Positions 1 through 7,841 of a DNA stretch of 64,000 nt are shown piece by piece (the first letter of the stretch is position 1; every line of letters begins with the position of its first letter). Under the pieces are notes generated by a model. The model had not been told where the DNA came from. It did not search any database and saw only the letters and a program-made list of their open reading frames with translations. Source of the DNA: CAZJHX01 sp964545715. Lineage in GTDB: Bacteria > Myxococcota_A > UBA9042 > GCA-2863065. The position numbers were made by a program, and so were the translations under genes. The DNA lies in contig CAZJHX010000002.1 in the NCBI GenBank assembly GCA_964545715.1, forward strand, positions 62,001 through 126,000, given 5' to 3'.

Positions 1-1219
1 CGGTCATGTTGTCCACACTCAGGTAACGGCGTGCCGCCTCCATGAGCGACTCCGGCGTCGTCGCGCGCACGCCGGCCATATACGCCTCTTCGTTGCGCCA
101 GCCGCCTGCGACCGACTCATAGAAGCCGAACTTGCGCGCCTGCCCCGCCACGCTCTCCCGCTCATAGATGCGCTGGCTCTCCAGGATGGTGCGCGCCTTG
201 TCCAGCTCATCGACGGTGAACGGGTGCTCGCGCAGTGCGAAGATCTCGGCTACCAGCGCCGAGAAAGCCGGCTGTGCATCACCCTCGGGCAGGTTGGCCG
301 TGACCACAAGCAGGCCGGGGTCGCGCGGGGTGTAGGCGTAGGCTGTCACGTCGTTGACCAGGTCGGTGCCGCGCTTGATTCGCTCCGTCAGGCGGCTGGA
401 CTCTCCCTGCCCCAGGATCAGCGCCAGGATGTCCAGGGTCGGCACGTCCGCGTGTGATGCGTTGGGGACATGAAACGCGATGTTGAGCCAGGTCTGTTTG
501 AAGCGCGCCTCCCCACGCCCGAACCGCAGGCCGTCCTGAGGAGGCTCGGGCGGCCGCTCGACGGACGGCTCGCCGGTTGGCATGTCCTGAAATGCCATAG
601 CCATCTTGGTCGCCGCCTCGGTCTCGTCCAGGTCGCCGACCGCAACCACCACGATGTTGGCCGCCGTATACCAGCGCTTGTAGAACCGCAGGATGCGGTC
701 GCGCGTAAACGACCGGACCGACTCCGCCGTGCCGATGACGGGCAGGCTGTACGGGTGCACCTGAAACGCGGTGCGAAACAGCATCTTTGCGGCCACGCGC
801 GGCGCGGAGTCCTCCGAGCGCTTGATCTCCTCCAGCACCACCTCCAGCTCGCGCTCGAGCTCGGCCGGGTCGAACGACGAGTGGCGGACGGCGTCGGACA
901 GCACGTCCAACCCGCGGTCAAAGAAACGTGACGACATGACCACGTGGTAAACGGTCTGGTCGTAGCTGGTGAAGGCGTTGATGTCTCCGCCCGCCGCCTC
1001 GACCTCCGCCGCGATCTCGCCGACGGCGCGCCGCTTCGTGCCCTTGAACAGCATGTGCTCGTGGACGTGCGCCAGCCCGTATTCGCCGTCATGCTCGTCA
1101 GCGCTGCCCACCTTCACCCACACTTGCAGCGCCACCGCCGGCGCGGCCGCGTTTCGATGCGCGAGGATGGTCAGTCCGTTGTCGAGTTTTCGGTGGAGCA
1201 AGGCCCCTATGAATGGCAC
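1..1219 (-). CDS. M16 (insulinase/pitrilysin-like) zinc metallopeptidase, 3' end cut by window edge
   Basis: The frame is open from the left edge to an in-frame TGA that directly precedes the GTG at 1219; it gives about 406 residues and lacks its C-terminus. Seen: an N-terminal beta-strand segment typical of the family (LDNGLTILAHRN), then the inverted zinc motif HxxEH as AHVHEHMLFKGT, and about 70 residues later VVLEEIKRSED, which supplies the third zinc ligand Glu. The end of the fragment lies in the inactive-domain half of an M16 unit, so the full protein is either a single unit of about 430-460 aa or the first half of a tandem protein. No signal peptide is obvious, so a cytoplasmic, PqqL/YmxG-like processing peptidase is likely. 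The start is uncertain: GTG at 1219 has a poor ribosome site, and TTG at 1201 follows AGGGG closely. Confidence 0.88.
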   Translation of the reverse strand, partial: MPFIGALLHRKLDNGLTILAHRNAAAPAVALQVWVKVGSADEHDGEYGLAHVHEHMLFKGTKRRAVGEIAAEVEAAGGDINAFTSYDQTVYHVVMSSRFFDRGLDVLSDAVRHSSFDPAELERELEVVLEEIKRSEDSAPRVAAKMLFRTAFQVHPYSLPVIGTAESVRSFTRDRILRFYKRWYTAANIVVVAVGDLDETEAATKMAMAFQDMPTGEPSVERPPEPPQDGLRFGRGEARFKQTWLNIAFHVPNASHADVPTLDILALILGQGESSRLTERIKRGTDLVNDVTAYAYTPRDPGLLVVTANLPEGDAQPAFSALVAEIFALREHPFTVDELDKARTILESQRIYERESVAGQARKFGFYESVAGGWRNEEAYMAGVRATTPESLMEAARRYLSVDNMT

Positions 1220-1248
1220 TCAGCGCGCGGTTTTGTCAAACCGCGGAG

Positions 1249-2004
1249 CTATTCGCAGCTGCCGATGTCGAAGGCGCAGAAGAAGTCAGGGGAGCAGTCG
1301 AAGTCGTCCAGGCACTGTCCGGCGCGGCAGATGCGCCCGTCGCAGTAGTCCGTGAGCGGGCAGTCCTCCAGCATCGCGCAATAGAGATACGGCGTGTCGT
1401 CGCACAGGCCCTTGGCCGTGCAGTAGGAACCGGGAGCGCACTCTGCGTCCGTGTTGCAGGGAGTGTCGTAGTAGCAGAAGCCGTTGCCGCCGCAGTAGTA
1501 GTTCACGGGGCAGTCGGCGTGGGCCGCGCAGCCGCTGACCTCCGTGCAGATTCCGTTGGGCTCGCAGCTGAAGCCGGTGGCGCAGTCCGTGTGGTACTGG
1601 CAGGCGGTGAACTGGTAACAGACGCCGCTGCCGTCGTTGCAGTAGAACCCGGGCGCACAGTCCAGGTTGGAGAAGCAGCGCGGCGAGATCTCACACAGCG
1701 CGGACACGCTGCAGTAGGTGCCGCCGGGGCAGTCCAGGTCCGTGTAGCACTCCACCTCGCGGACGCAGGAGCCGTCCACCTCGCAGTAGTAGCCAAGCGC
1801 GCAGTCGTAGTCGCTCAAGCAGCCGTCCAGCAGCGTGCACCAGCCGAAGTCCGAGCAGTACTCGTCCCAATAGCAGTCGGTATCGTAGTAACACGAGCGA
1901 ATCGATGACGTGCGCGGCCCCTCAACGAAGAGGCAGCCGGTGCTTGTGACTATCGTCGCAAGCAGAAGGACTATGACCAGGTGGTGTCGGCGCATGGGGA
2001 CCAT
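1249..2004 (-). CDS. lipoprotein made of nine tandem cysteine modules
   Basis: A 251-aa secreted protein. The N-terminus is basic then hydrophobic and ends in a lipobox (TIVTSTGC), so it should be a lipid-anchored envelope protein. The rest is nine consecutive modules of about 20-28 residues with the pattern C-x5-D/E-C-x3-x-x-C-x4-C, for example CYTDLDCPGGTYC and CQYHTDCATGFSC. Each module carries four cysteines, probably paired as disulfides outside the cytoplasm. Met1 at 2004 or Met4 at 1995 could be the start; the latter gives a tighter signal peptide. A weak promoter-like pair (TTGACA at 2027-2032 on this strand) sits just upstream. No enzyme domain is visible and the function is unknown; similar disulfide-knot modules are common in myxobacterial surface proteins. 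Confidence 0.85.
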   Translation of the reverse strand: MVPMRRHHLVIVLLLATIVTSTGCLFVEGPRTSSIRSCYYDTDCYWDEYCSDFGWCTLLDGCLSDYDCALGYYCEVDGSCVREVECYTDLDCPGGTYCSVSALCEISPRCFSNLDCAPGFYCNDGSGVCYQFTACQYHTDCATGFSCEPNGICTEVSGCAAHADCPVNYYCGGNGFCYYDTPCNTDAECAPGSYCTAKGLCDDTPYLYCAMLEDCPLTDYCDGRICRAGQCLDDFDCSPDFFCAFDIGSCE

Positions 2005-2087
2005 GATTCTTTGGTGCTCCGCGTTCTGTCAATGCCATGGGGCCGATGCTTTGACGATTGACGCGTCGTTATGTTCATCTGGGTGTC

Positions 2088-2483
2088 ATGAGGTCGATTT
2101 CTTTTGCCGCCGCGCTCGCCCTTGGCGTCGCGGTTCTCGCTGTGGGCTGCAACGACGGCGCGCCGCGCTTTCTGAGCCTGACCGAGCTGACGGACACGAC
2201 CAGCGCGGTGGGCCCATACCAGGTCGTGGTCACCGTCGCGCCGGGCGTCCCGCTGGACTCGGTGAAGCTCAGCTACAAGATCGGCGACGAGCAGGAGGTC
2301 CTTGTTGAGATGACGTCCCCCGGCGGCGCCGTGTGGACCGGCGCGATTCCCGGCCAGCCCGCCGGGACGACCATCGAGTATCGCGTCATCGCCACCGATG
2401 TGGACGGCACGCTGACAGTGGCGCCGGTCGACGATGCGGGTGGCCACTACGCCTTCACGTTCAACGTGCTGCCCGCGCCGTGA
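2088..2483 (+). CDS. small lipoprotein with an Ig/fibronectin-like beta domain
   Basis: 131 aa starting at the ATG that gives a clean signal peptide (MRSISFAAALALGVAVLAVGC, lipobox VLAVGC); an upstream in-frame ATG at 2058 would add ten residues before it and is less likely. The mature part has alternating hydrophobic strands and patterns such as DSVKLSYKIGD and TTIEYRVIATDVDG, which resemble a fibronectin type III / immunoglobulin-like fold. It overlaps the next gene by four bases (GTGA), so the two are probably co-translated. The role is unknown. Confidence 0.75.
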   Translation: MRSISFAAALALGVAVLAVGCNDGAPRFLSLTELTDTTSAVGPYQVVVTVAPGVPLDSVKLSYKIGDEQEVLVEMTSPGGAVWTGAIPGQPAGTTIEYRVIATDVDGTLTVAPVDDAGGHYAFTFNVLPAP

Positions 2484-3130
2484 CGGAGCCCGGCACGCGC
2501 GCCGTTCGGGTGTTGGCCATCACCGCCGGCGTGGTGCTGCTGACGCCGCTGATGCTTGCCATGGCCATCATGAAGGCGCCCGAGGGACCGGCGGACTCAC
2601 CTCTGTGGGTCGTCACGCGTATGGACGCCGCCGCAGCTGCCAACAACTGGAAACAGGCGCACGCCGCCATGGACTTTGACGCCAAGGCGGAGTCGCTGCT
2701 GCCCGATCTGTGGGCGGCGGCCGGTCCGGAGCATCGAGCGGAGTTCGTGCGGTTTCTGCAGACTCTGTATCGCTCCACCTGGGAGCGCGGGCACGGCAGT
2801 GACGCGTTCAAGGCCGGAACCACGCTCACCGAGATGGCGCTGTCGCCCGACCACGCGCTGGTCGAGCAGATCGGCTTTGACGCCAAAGGCGAGGACTTCG
2901 TCTTTCGCTACTGGATGCGACGTGGCGCAGACGGCTGGCGGATCATCGACCGGACCACGCGCACCCGCGGCGTCAACAACGAGTCGTCGGGCATCGTCAA
3001 GGTCATCCGCAAACGGATCGCCGGCCAGCTCGGCCATCCGCCGTCGCTGCACGAGTTCACCGTGAACGCGCCGTCCTGGCTGCGCCGCGTCAAGCTGCGC
3101 ACCATCAAGGTCGGGGATTTGACTGAGTAG
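2480..3130 (+). CDS. membrane-anchored protein weakly resembling MlaC/Ttg2D
   Basis: 216 aa from a GTG that overlaps the stop of the preceding gene (GTGA), implying translational coupling. An N-terminal hydrophobic helix (about residues 9-29) anchors the protein, facing the periplasm. The mature domain has the order helix-rich EFVRFLQTLYRSTW, then strands, then GWRIIDRTTRTRGVNN and a C-terminal basic segment. This order is reminiscent of the phospholipid-binding MlaC family (the FxxLL..Y, WRVYDV...GVS landmarks), but the match is by eye only and no Mla transport gene is adjacent. Treat it as an exported protein of unknown function with that possible relationship. Confidence 0.7.
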   Translation: MTEPGTRAVRVLAITAGVVLLTPLMLAMAIMKAPEGPADSPLWVVTRMDAAAAANNWKQAHAAMDFDAKAESLLPDLWAAAGPEHRAEFVRFLQTLYRSTWERGHGSDAFKAGTTLTEMALSPDHALVEQIGFDAKGEDFVFRYWMRRGADGWRIIDRTTRTRGVNNESSGIVKVIRKRIAGQLGHPPSLHEFTVNAPSWLRRVKLRTIKVGDLTE

Positions 3131-3164
3131 GATAGTGGGCGCGAATCGCCCGGGGCGGGGAGCG

Positions 3165-3473
3165 TTATTTGTCGTCGCGCAGGCGGGCGATAATGCGCGC
3201 CTTGGCCGACGTGTCGGTCTCCACATTGCGGGCCGTGCGCGGGGCCACCGCCTCCAGGGCCTCTTTCTCGATCCGCGCCAGCTGGGCGCGCGTCTCCGGC
3301 ATGTGCTGACCGCGAAGCTGCAGCTTCTCGTCGCCACCGACGCCGATCCCTTTGCGCATGCGCAGGATTTGCTCTTCCTGGTCGCTCAGGACGCCCTGGC
3401 GGGCTGCTTCCCGAAGCGCTTCGCGAATGTTGGTCTTGGTGGTAACGGTCGTTGTCGGGCGCTTGGTCTTCAT
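3165..3473 (-). CDS. small basic protein resembling sigma70 region 4
   Basis: 102 aa; the start at 3473 is supported by a GGAG ribosome site seven bases upstream, so a longer in-frame form from 3560 is unlikely. A basic, threonine-rich N-terminus (MKTKRPTTTVTTKTN) is followed by REALREAARQGVLSDQEEQILRMRKGIG and later RAQLARIEKEALEAV. These segments line up with sigma70 region 4 (L-T-E-R-E-E-K-V-L-R-M-R-F-G-I-G, then R-E-R-I-R-Q-I-E-A-K-A-L). The helix-turn-helix core between them is altered, and there is no region 2 or 3. It could bind DNA or core RNA polymerase, but no function can be assigned. The gene is monocistronic, downstream of an MscS gene on the same strand. Confidence 0.7.
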   Translation of the reverse strand: MKTKRPTTTVTTKTNIREALREAARQGVLSDQEEQILRMRKGIGVGGDEKLQLRGQHMPETRAQLARIEKEALEAVAPRTARNVETDTSAKARIIARLRDDK

Positions 3474-3556
3474 GTCATCTCCGTTTGAAACGCGGATCTG
3501 TGGGGCCTTTCTCGGACGTCTGCCACCCGTGGTGACCCCGAGCATAGAGTGTGAGG

Positions 3557-4384
3557 TCACCCCGGCGGGGCGTCAATTTTTTCCCCAGGATTAGATCCAT
3601 TCGCCAGGCTGAGATACCGGCGGACGATCTGATCCTCGACCGCGCGGGCGCCCCGGACCGGGATTGCCACCCGTAGGGACAGCTGCAGCGCGCCCTCCTC
3701 GGTTATCGACAGAAAGGCGCGTGGGTCGGCGCCGATCGAGCGAAAAGCGAAGCGCTCCTCCATAGCGGCCAGCTGCTTCGTGATCTCCTCGCGATAGGGC
3801 GCCACGGCTTCTGTCGCGGCTTCCAACAGGTGGCGCTCCATCGTCTCCCAGGGCGCGTCGGGGCCGACCATGAAGTCCAGCTCGTGCCACTTGTAGTCAA
3901 TGGTGTGCGTCAGGCTCTGCACCGGAGTGGTGAGCAGCATGCTGTTGGGCACCGTGACGACCCCGCCCGAGCGGAACTCATCGCCGCGACCTGTGCCGAC
4001 ACGCAGCAGCGTCGTGGTCAGCAAGCCGTAGTCCATGACATCGCCCTTGATGTCCCCGATCTGGACGCGATCCCCGATGTGGTAAGCGTCGCCCGCCATC
4101 TTGACCCACCAGCCCAATATACACATCAGCAGCTCTTTGGACGCCAGCACCATCGCCACGGCAAATGCGCTGAGCACCAGGGCCGCCGACCGGATCTGGT
4201 CCGCCCAGATCGTGACGAGGACCAGCAGCAACGTCAGCGCCAGCCCGTATCGCGCGACGGCTCGAGCCCGCTGGCGCTGCTCAGGCGTCGCTTTCAGTCG
4301 TTTGAAGGCTGGGCGCAGGATTACGGCGATCACAAGAATGACCGCCAGCGCGACGGCGGAAGCCACCAGGCGTGGGGTGTTCAC
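3557..4384 (-). CDS. MscS-family mechanosensitive ion channel
   Basis: 275 aa, a short MscS-type protein. Hydrophobic helices lie at about residues 6-25, 45-63 and 65-90, the last being the pore-lining TM3. The signature beta domain follows: GDRVQIGDIKGDVMDYGL then TTLLRV, VPNSMLL and a C-terminal alpha/beta domain. In the family this forms a homoheptamer in the inner membrane that opens under tension and releases solutes on osmotic downshift. The C-terminus (about residues 170-265) keeps the mixed alpha/beta cage region. The gene stands alone between the sigma-region-4-like gene and a hairpin-rich intergenic stretch. Confidence 0.9.
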   Translation of the reverse strand: MNTPRLVASAVALAVILVIAVILRPAFKRLKATPEQRQRARAVARYGLALTLLLVLVTIWADQIRSAALVLSAFAVAMVLASKELLMCILGWWVKMAGDAYHIGDRVQIGDIKGDVMDYGLLTTTLLRVGTGRGDEFRSGGVVTVPNSMLLTTPVQSLTHTIDYKWHELDFMVGPDAPWETMERHLLEAATEAVAPYREEITKQLAAMEERFAFRSIGADPRAFLSITEEGALQLSLRVAIPVRGARAVEDQIVRRYLSLANGSNPGEKIDAPPG

Positions 4385-4427
4385 CCGCCCACCTTAGCCC
4401 GAGGGCGGCGCCTCAGCTAACTTTCAA

Positions 4428-4479
4428 GCTGGCAGGAGCCAGCCAAACCCGCCCCCGAGGGGCGGCTCGGCAGGAGCCG
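4428..4479. terminator. two adjacent hairpins sharing a GGCAGGAGCC core
   Basis: GCTGGC-AGGA-GCCAGC (4428-4443) and CGGCTC-GGCAG-GAGCCG (4463-4479) are perfect inverted repeats in the gap between the stop of the vWA lipoprotein gene and the start of the mscS-like gene (both minus strand). Neither has a U-tract, so factor-independent termination is uncertain. A GCCCC-CGAG-GGGC stem lies between them. They could end transcription of the vWA gene or protect its mRNA 3' end. Confidence 0.45.
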
Positions 4480-4503
4480 AGGGGGGTAACGTGCGGTGGC
4501 GGC

Positions 4504-7500
4504 TTACTGCCCGATGAGGTCGTAGCAGACCGGCTCGTACACAACGGAGATCGTCGCCGCGGGACCCGGGAAGCAGGTCTCCACCTCGGAGTCGAAGATC
4601 ACGGAGTTGGAGTCCGCGTCAAAGACCCAGCCGTCGGTGCAGGGCTGCCCGTTGACCTCGACCTCGATCGTGTCTTCGGCAGGCACCTCGGTCAGCGCAA
4701 ACTCGTTTTGCGGTTTGAAGAGCTCCTTGCCGATCTTCTCCAGCAGCGGCTCGTCTTCTTCGTCCTCGACGCCGAACTTGCAGATGCTGATCCAAAAGCC
4801 GCCCAGCGCCTCAGCCGCCTCGACGTAGCGATCACCCGGATCCGCGCCGCCGCCACCACCGCCTGCGCCGCCGCCGCCGAAGCCGCCGCCCGTCGTCCCG
4901 CCAAAGCCGCTGCCGCCGCCCCCGCCGGTGCCGCTGGTCGAGCCGCTGCCCTCGTCGTCGTCGTCGTTGTTGCAGCCGCCCTCGTCATCCGGTGTCGACG
5001 GATCGCCCACGATCGCGTAGCCACGCACCTTGTTCTCGGGCTTCAGGCTCTTGAAGTAGTCCACGAAGATGCCGACCGGCAGGAAGTCCTCGGGGTCCGG
5101 CTTGGGCGGGCCCGAGTGGTCCTCTTCGTCGCTGACCCAGATGATGGCCAGTAGCGCCCCGTCACGGATGAAGCCCTGGTTCGGACCGCCGCAGGTGCCG
5201 TTGAGACACTTGCTGTTGGGCTCCCCGGTTTTGCACATGCCCAGGCCGAAGCAGGCGTTGCCGTAGTTCATCAGCTGCTCGGGCTGCAGCGCCAGCCACG
5301 CCGCCTGCAGACCCTTCTCGTCGCCGCTGCCCTGTGTGCCGACCTGCGACTGATCCTTGAACAGCTCCCACGTATCGTTGTTCACGTACGGCTCGGGGGT
5401 GCCGACCATCATGCCCTTGTCGCTCATGTCGGTGGTCACGACGCCGATCTGATAGCTGAACTCCCAGTCCGCCGCCTGAGCCACAAAGCCGTCGAAGCCG
5501 GCCGCCAGCGACTCCTGCTCGTCTTTCATCGACCCGGAGCTGTCGACCACGAAGAGGATGTCCACCTCGAACACGTCCGCCTGCTTGAAGAAGTCCGTGC
5601 GCTTGGTCTCCTCGGTGCCGACGCCGGCGATTGTCAGCGTCCCGATCCCCGCGTCCGGGTGGTCGGGCACCAGGTTCACCACGCACTCCGAGAACCCCGG
5701 GACGGCCGGCGAGAACTGGACCTGCATGGGCACGGGCGCCGCTGGGTCCTCCCACAGCGGCACCGGCAGCTCCGGCAGTCCGGCCAGCTGGACCTGGGGG
5801 CCGCAGTCGGATGCGTCGATGCTCTCCAGCTTGATGGGCTGGGGGCCGATGCGAAAGATCCCAACCTCGCTTGGCTGGGCGCCGCAGCCGATGGTGGTCA
5901 GCCCGAAGGCCAGGGTGTTCGGCTTGACGATGACGCCCGCGGTGCCGACGCTGCCGTGGAGCGAGGGCAGCGCACCACCGCCATAGGCGTGATACTGGAG
6001 CAGGTCGTCGTCCTCGCCGGGCCCCTCTCTGAACGTCAGCACCGCCAGCGCGGCAGCCTCACCCTCGGGTGTCTGAGGCTCAAACCACACAGGCACCTCG
6101 AGCGCATCCCCGTAGAACACCAGGCGGCCCTTGGTCGGTGGGTTGTCCGTGCCCATCGAGTACGTGTCGCTGCCGCCGAAGATCGGGGAGCACAGCCCGG
6201 TCGGCTGCTTACAGTCCAAGAACGTCCCGCTCACGTATCTGCACGGCATGGACCCGTCGTTGACCACCTTGAAGCTCATCTGCTTCTTGCTGGCCGGCGC
6301 GACCGTCCCGAACTCGACCGTGGACGGTACAAAGCGCGGCAGGCACTCGGGCAGCTTGGACGTGAGCGCCCGCAGGTCCAGCGTCGCCTCGGGCACCACC
6401 GGGTCGTCGCTGCTGACCTCCAGCTGGCCCCAGACCTGCTGGTCAAAGAACTCCGGGTTGTGGAAGGCGACTCGTATCTCCGCCATGCCCGAGGGCGCCA
6501 GCGCGATCGGCATCGTCGGCGCATCCAGCACCTTGAACCCCGGTGCGCTGTTCTCGTTGATGGCGACGCCGTTCAGCGTCAGCGGGACCTGGCCTGTGTT
6601 GACCACTTTGATGTCCCGCGCGTGCTGGTGGCCGATGGCGACGACGCCGAAGTCCGCCAGCCCGTCGGGGATGAACGCGATGGCCGGCTCGCCGCCGCGC
6701 CCGTGGATGGGCACCGCGCGTTCGGTCAACACGTAGTCGTTCGTGATCGCACGTAATGTGCCCAGCAGCGCGTCCTCGGTTGTGACCACGGCCTCCGGCG
6801 CGAAGCGGGCGGTCAGGGTCAGGGTCTCCGCAGGGGCGATGACAAACGGCGGCTCCGGGGCACCCAACAGCGTCAGGCTCTCGTGACCGTCGTCGATGAA
6901 GAAGCTCTCCACCGTGACCGGGTCGCTGCCCACGTTTTTGAAGAAGATATCCGACGTCTTGGCCTTGCCGACGGTCACCCAGCCGAAGTCCAGGCTGCCG
7001 GGTTTGATCACCAACTGCTGATGCCGAACATGCGCGCGCACGTCGACGTAGCGGTTGTCGGTCGCCGGGTGATCGGTACGGAAGCGCAGCCGGGCGCCGT
7101 GTGTGGCGTCGACCCCGGTAATTGCTGGGGAGTGCTGCACTTTGAGCTCGAACTCTTCGCCGACATCCAGCTGCAGCGGTGTCGTGGGCGCCGACACGAT
7201 CTCAAAGGGCGCGCCAAACTCGAGGTCCAGCCCGACGCTGTCGACGGACACGCCCAGCGTGCCGGTGTTCTGGACACGCAGCTTCTGCGTCGTCACAGAG
7301 CCGGCCGAGACGCTGCCGAAGTCCAAGATGGACGGGAAGGCGGTCAGCTGCGGCGTCTGCGGGATGGTGAAGATCGGGATCTCGAGCGCGGGCTGGTCCG
7401 CGATATTGTGGTCGACGATCACAGTGCCGGTGTCGTGAACCCCGTCTCGGGGCGTGTACGTCAGGGTAATCGTCGTCGACTTGCCGGGCTCCAGCAGGAC

Positions 7501-7758
7501 CACCGCCTGGTCTTCCAGCAGGAAGTCATCGCTCCCGCTGGCCAGCTCGGCGGGCTGCAGCTCCAGCACCCCGGTCTCACCCGTATGGGTGAGCACGACA
7601 GACGCTGTCTGGGTATCTCCCACGGCGACGGCACCGAAGCTAAACGATGTAGGCGATGCTGAGACGGCGAGATCCGCGCCCCGCTCGAAGCTCTCCGAGC
7701 AGCCGGAACATCCCCCCAAACACAGAGCCAGGCTCAATGAGACAAGTATTTTCATCAT
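4504..7758 (-). CDS. lipoprotein with tandem choice-of-anchor-D (HYDIN-like) domains and a vWA domain
   Basis: 1084 aa from the start at 7758, which gives a short signal peptide with lipobox CLGGC; an in-frame ATG at 7827 adds an unlikely leader. After the anchor there are at least six Ig-like repeats, each opening with a P-x3-x-F-G-x-V pattern (FSFGAVAVG, LDFGSVSAG, LDFGWVTVG, ADFGVVAIG, VEFGTVAPA, LAFGLTTIG), as in ASPM-SPD-2-Hydin domains. A von Willebrand A domain follows at about residue 730 with an intact MIDAS start (FVVDSSGSMKDE) and DDE-type loops. It is interrupted at about 925-970 by an Asp-run and glycine-rich stretch. vWA domains bind ligands through Mg2+. The protein is probably surface exposed. 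Confidence 0.87.
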   Translation of the reverse strand: MMKILVSLSLALCLGGCSGCSESFERGADLAVSASPTSFSFGAVAVGDTQTASVVLTHTGETGVLELQPAELASGSDDFLLEDQAVVLLEPGKSTTITLTYTPRDGVHDTGTVIVDHNIADQPALEIPIFTIPQTPQLTAFPSILDFGSVSAGSVTTQKLRVQNTGTLGVSVDSVGLDLEFGAPFEIVSAPTTPLQLDVGEEFELKVQHSPAITGVDATHGARLRFRTDHPATDNRYVDVRAHVRHQQLVIKPGSLDFGWVTVGKAKTSDIFFKNVGSDPVTVESFFIDDGHESLTLLGAPEPPFVIAPAETLTLTARFAPEAVVTTEDALLGTLRAITNDYVLTERAVPIHGRGGEPAIAFIPDGLADFGVVAIGHQHARDIKVVNTGQVPLTLNGVAINENSAPGFKVLDAPTMPIALAPSGMAEIRVAFHNPEFFDQQVWGQLEVSSDDPVVPEATLDLRALTSKLPECLPRFVPSTVEFGTVAPASKKQMSFKVVNDGSMPCRYVSGTFLDCKQPTGLCSPIFGGSDTYSMGTDNPPTKGRLVFYGDALEVPVWFEPQTPEGEAAALAVLTFREGPGEDDDLLQYHAYGGGALPSLHGSVGTAGVIVKPNTLAFGLTTIGCGAQPSEVGIFRIGPQPIKLESIDASDCGPQVQLAGLPELPVPLWEDPAAPVPMQVQFSPAVPGFSECVVNLVPDHPDAGIGTLTIAGVGTEETKRTDFFKQADVFEVDILFVVDSSGSMKDEQESLAAGFDGFVAQAADWEFSYQIGVVTTDMSDKGMMVGTPEPYVNNDTWELFKDQSQVGTQGSGDEKGLQAAWLALQPEQLMNYGNACFGLGMCKTGEPNSKCLNGTCGGPNQGFIRDGALLAIIWVSDEEDHSGPPKPDPEDFLPVGIFVDYFKSLKPENKVRGYAIVGDPSTPDDEGGCNNDDDDEGSGSTSGTGGGGGSGFGGTTGGGFGGGGAGGGGGGADPGDRYVEAAEALGGFWISICKFGVEDEEDEPLLEKIGKELFKPQNEFALTEVPAEDTIEVEVNGQPCTDGWVFDADSNSVIFDSEVETCFPGPAATISVVYEPVCYDLIGQ

Positions 7759-7841
7759 GTTGGCGACCACCAAAGAACACCATGAGGGAACGCGCCCACG
7801 CGGGTCAAGGACAAACGCCGCCCTCACGGGCTGGATGACAT

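Noticed and set aside
2333..2479. Upstream in-frame extension of the MlaC-like gene
   Set aside because: It runs inside the preceding lipoprotein gene in another frame; the GTGA overlap start at 2480 fits better.
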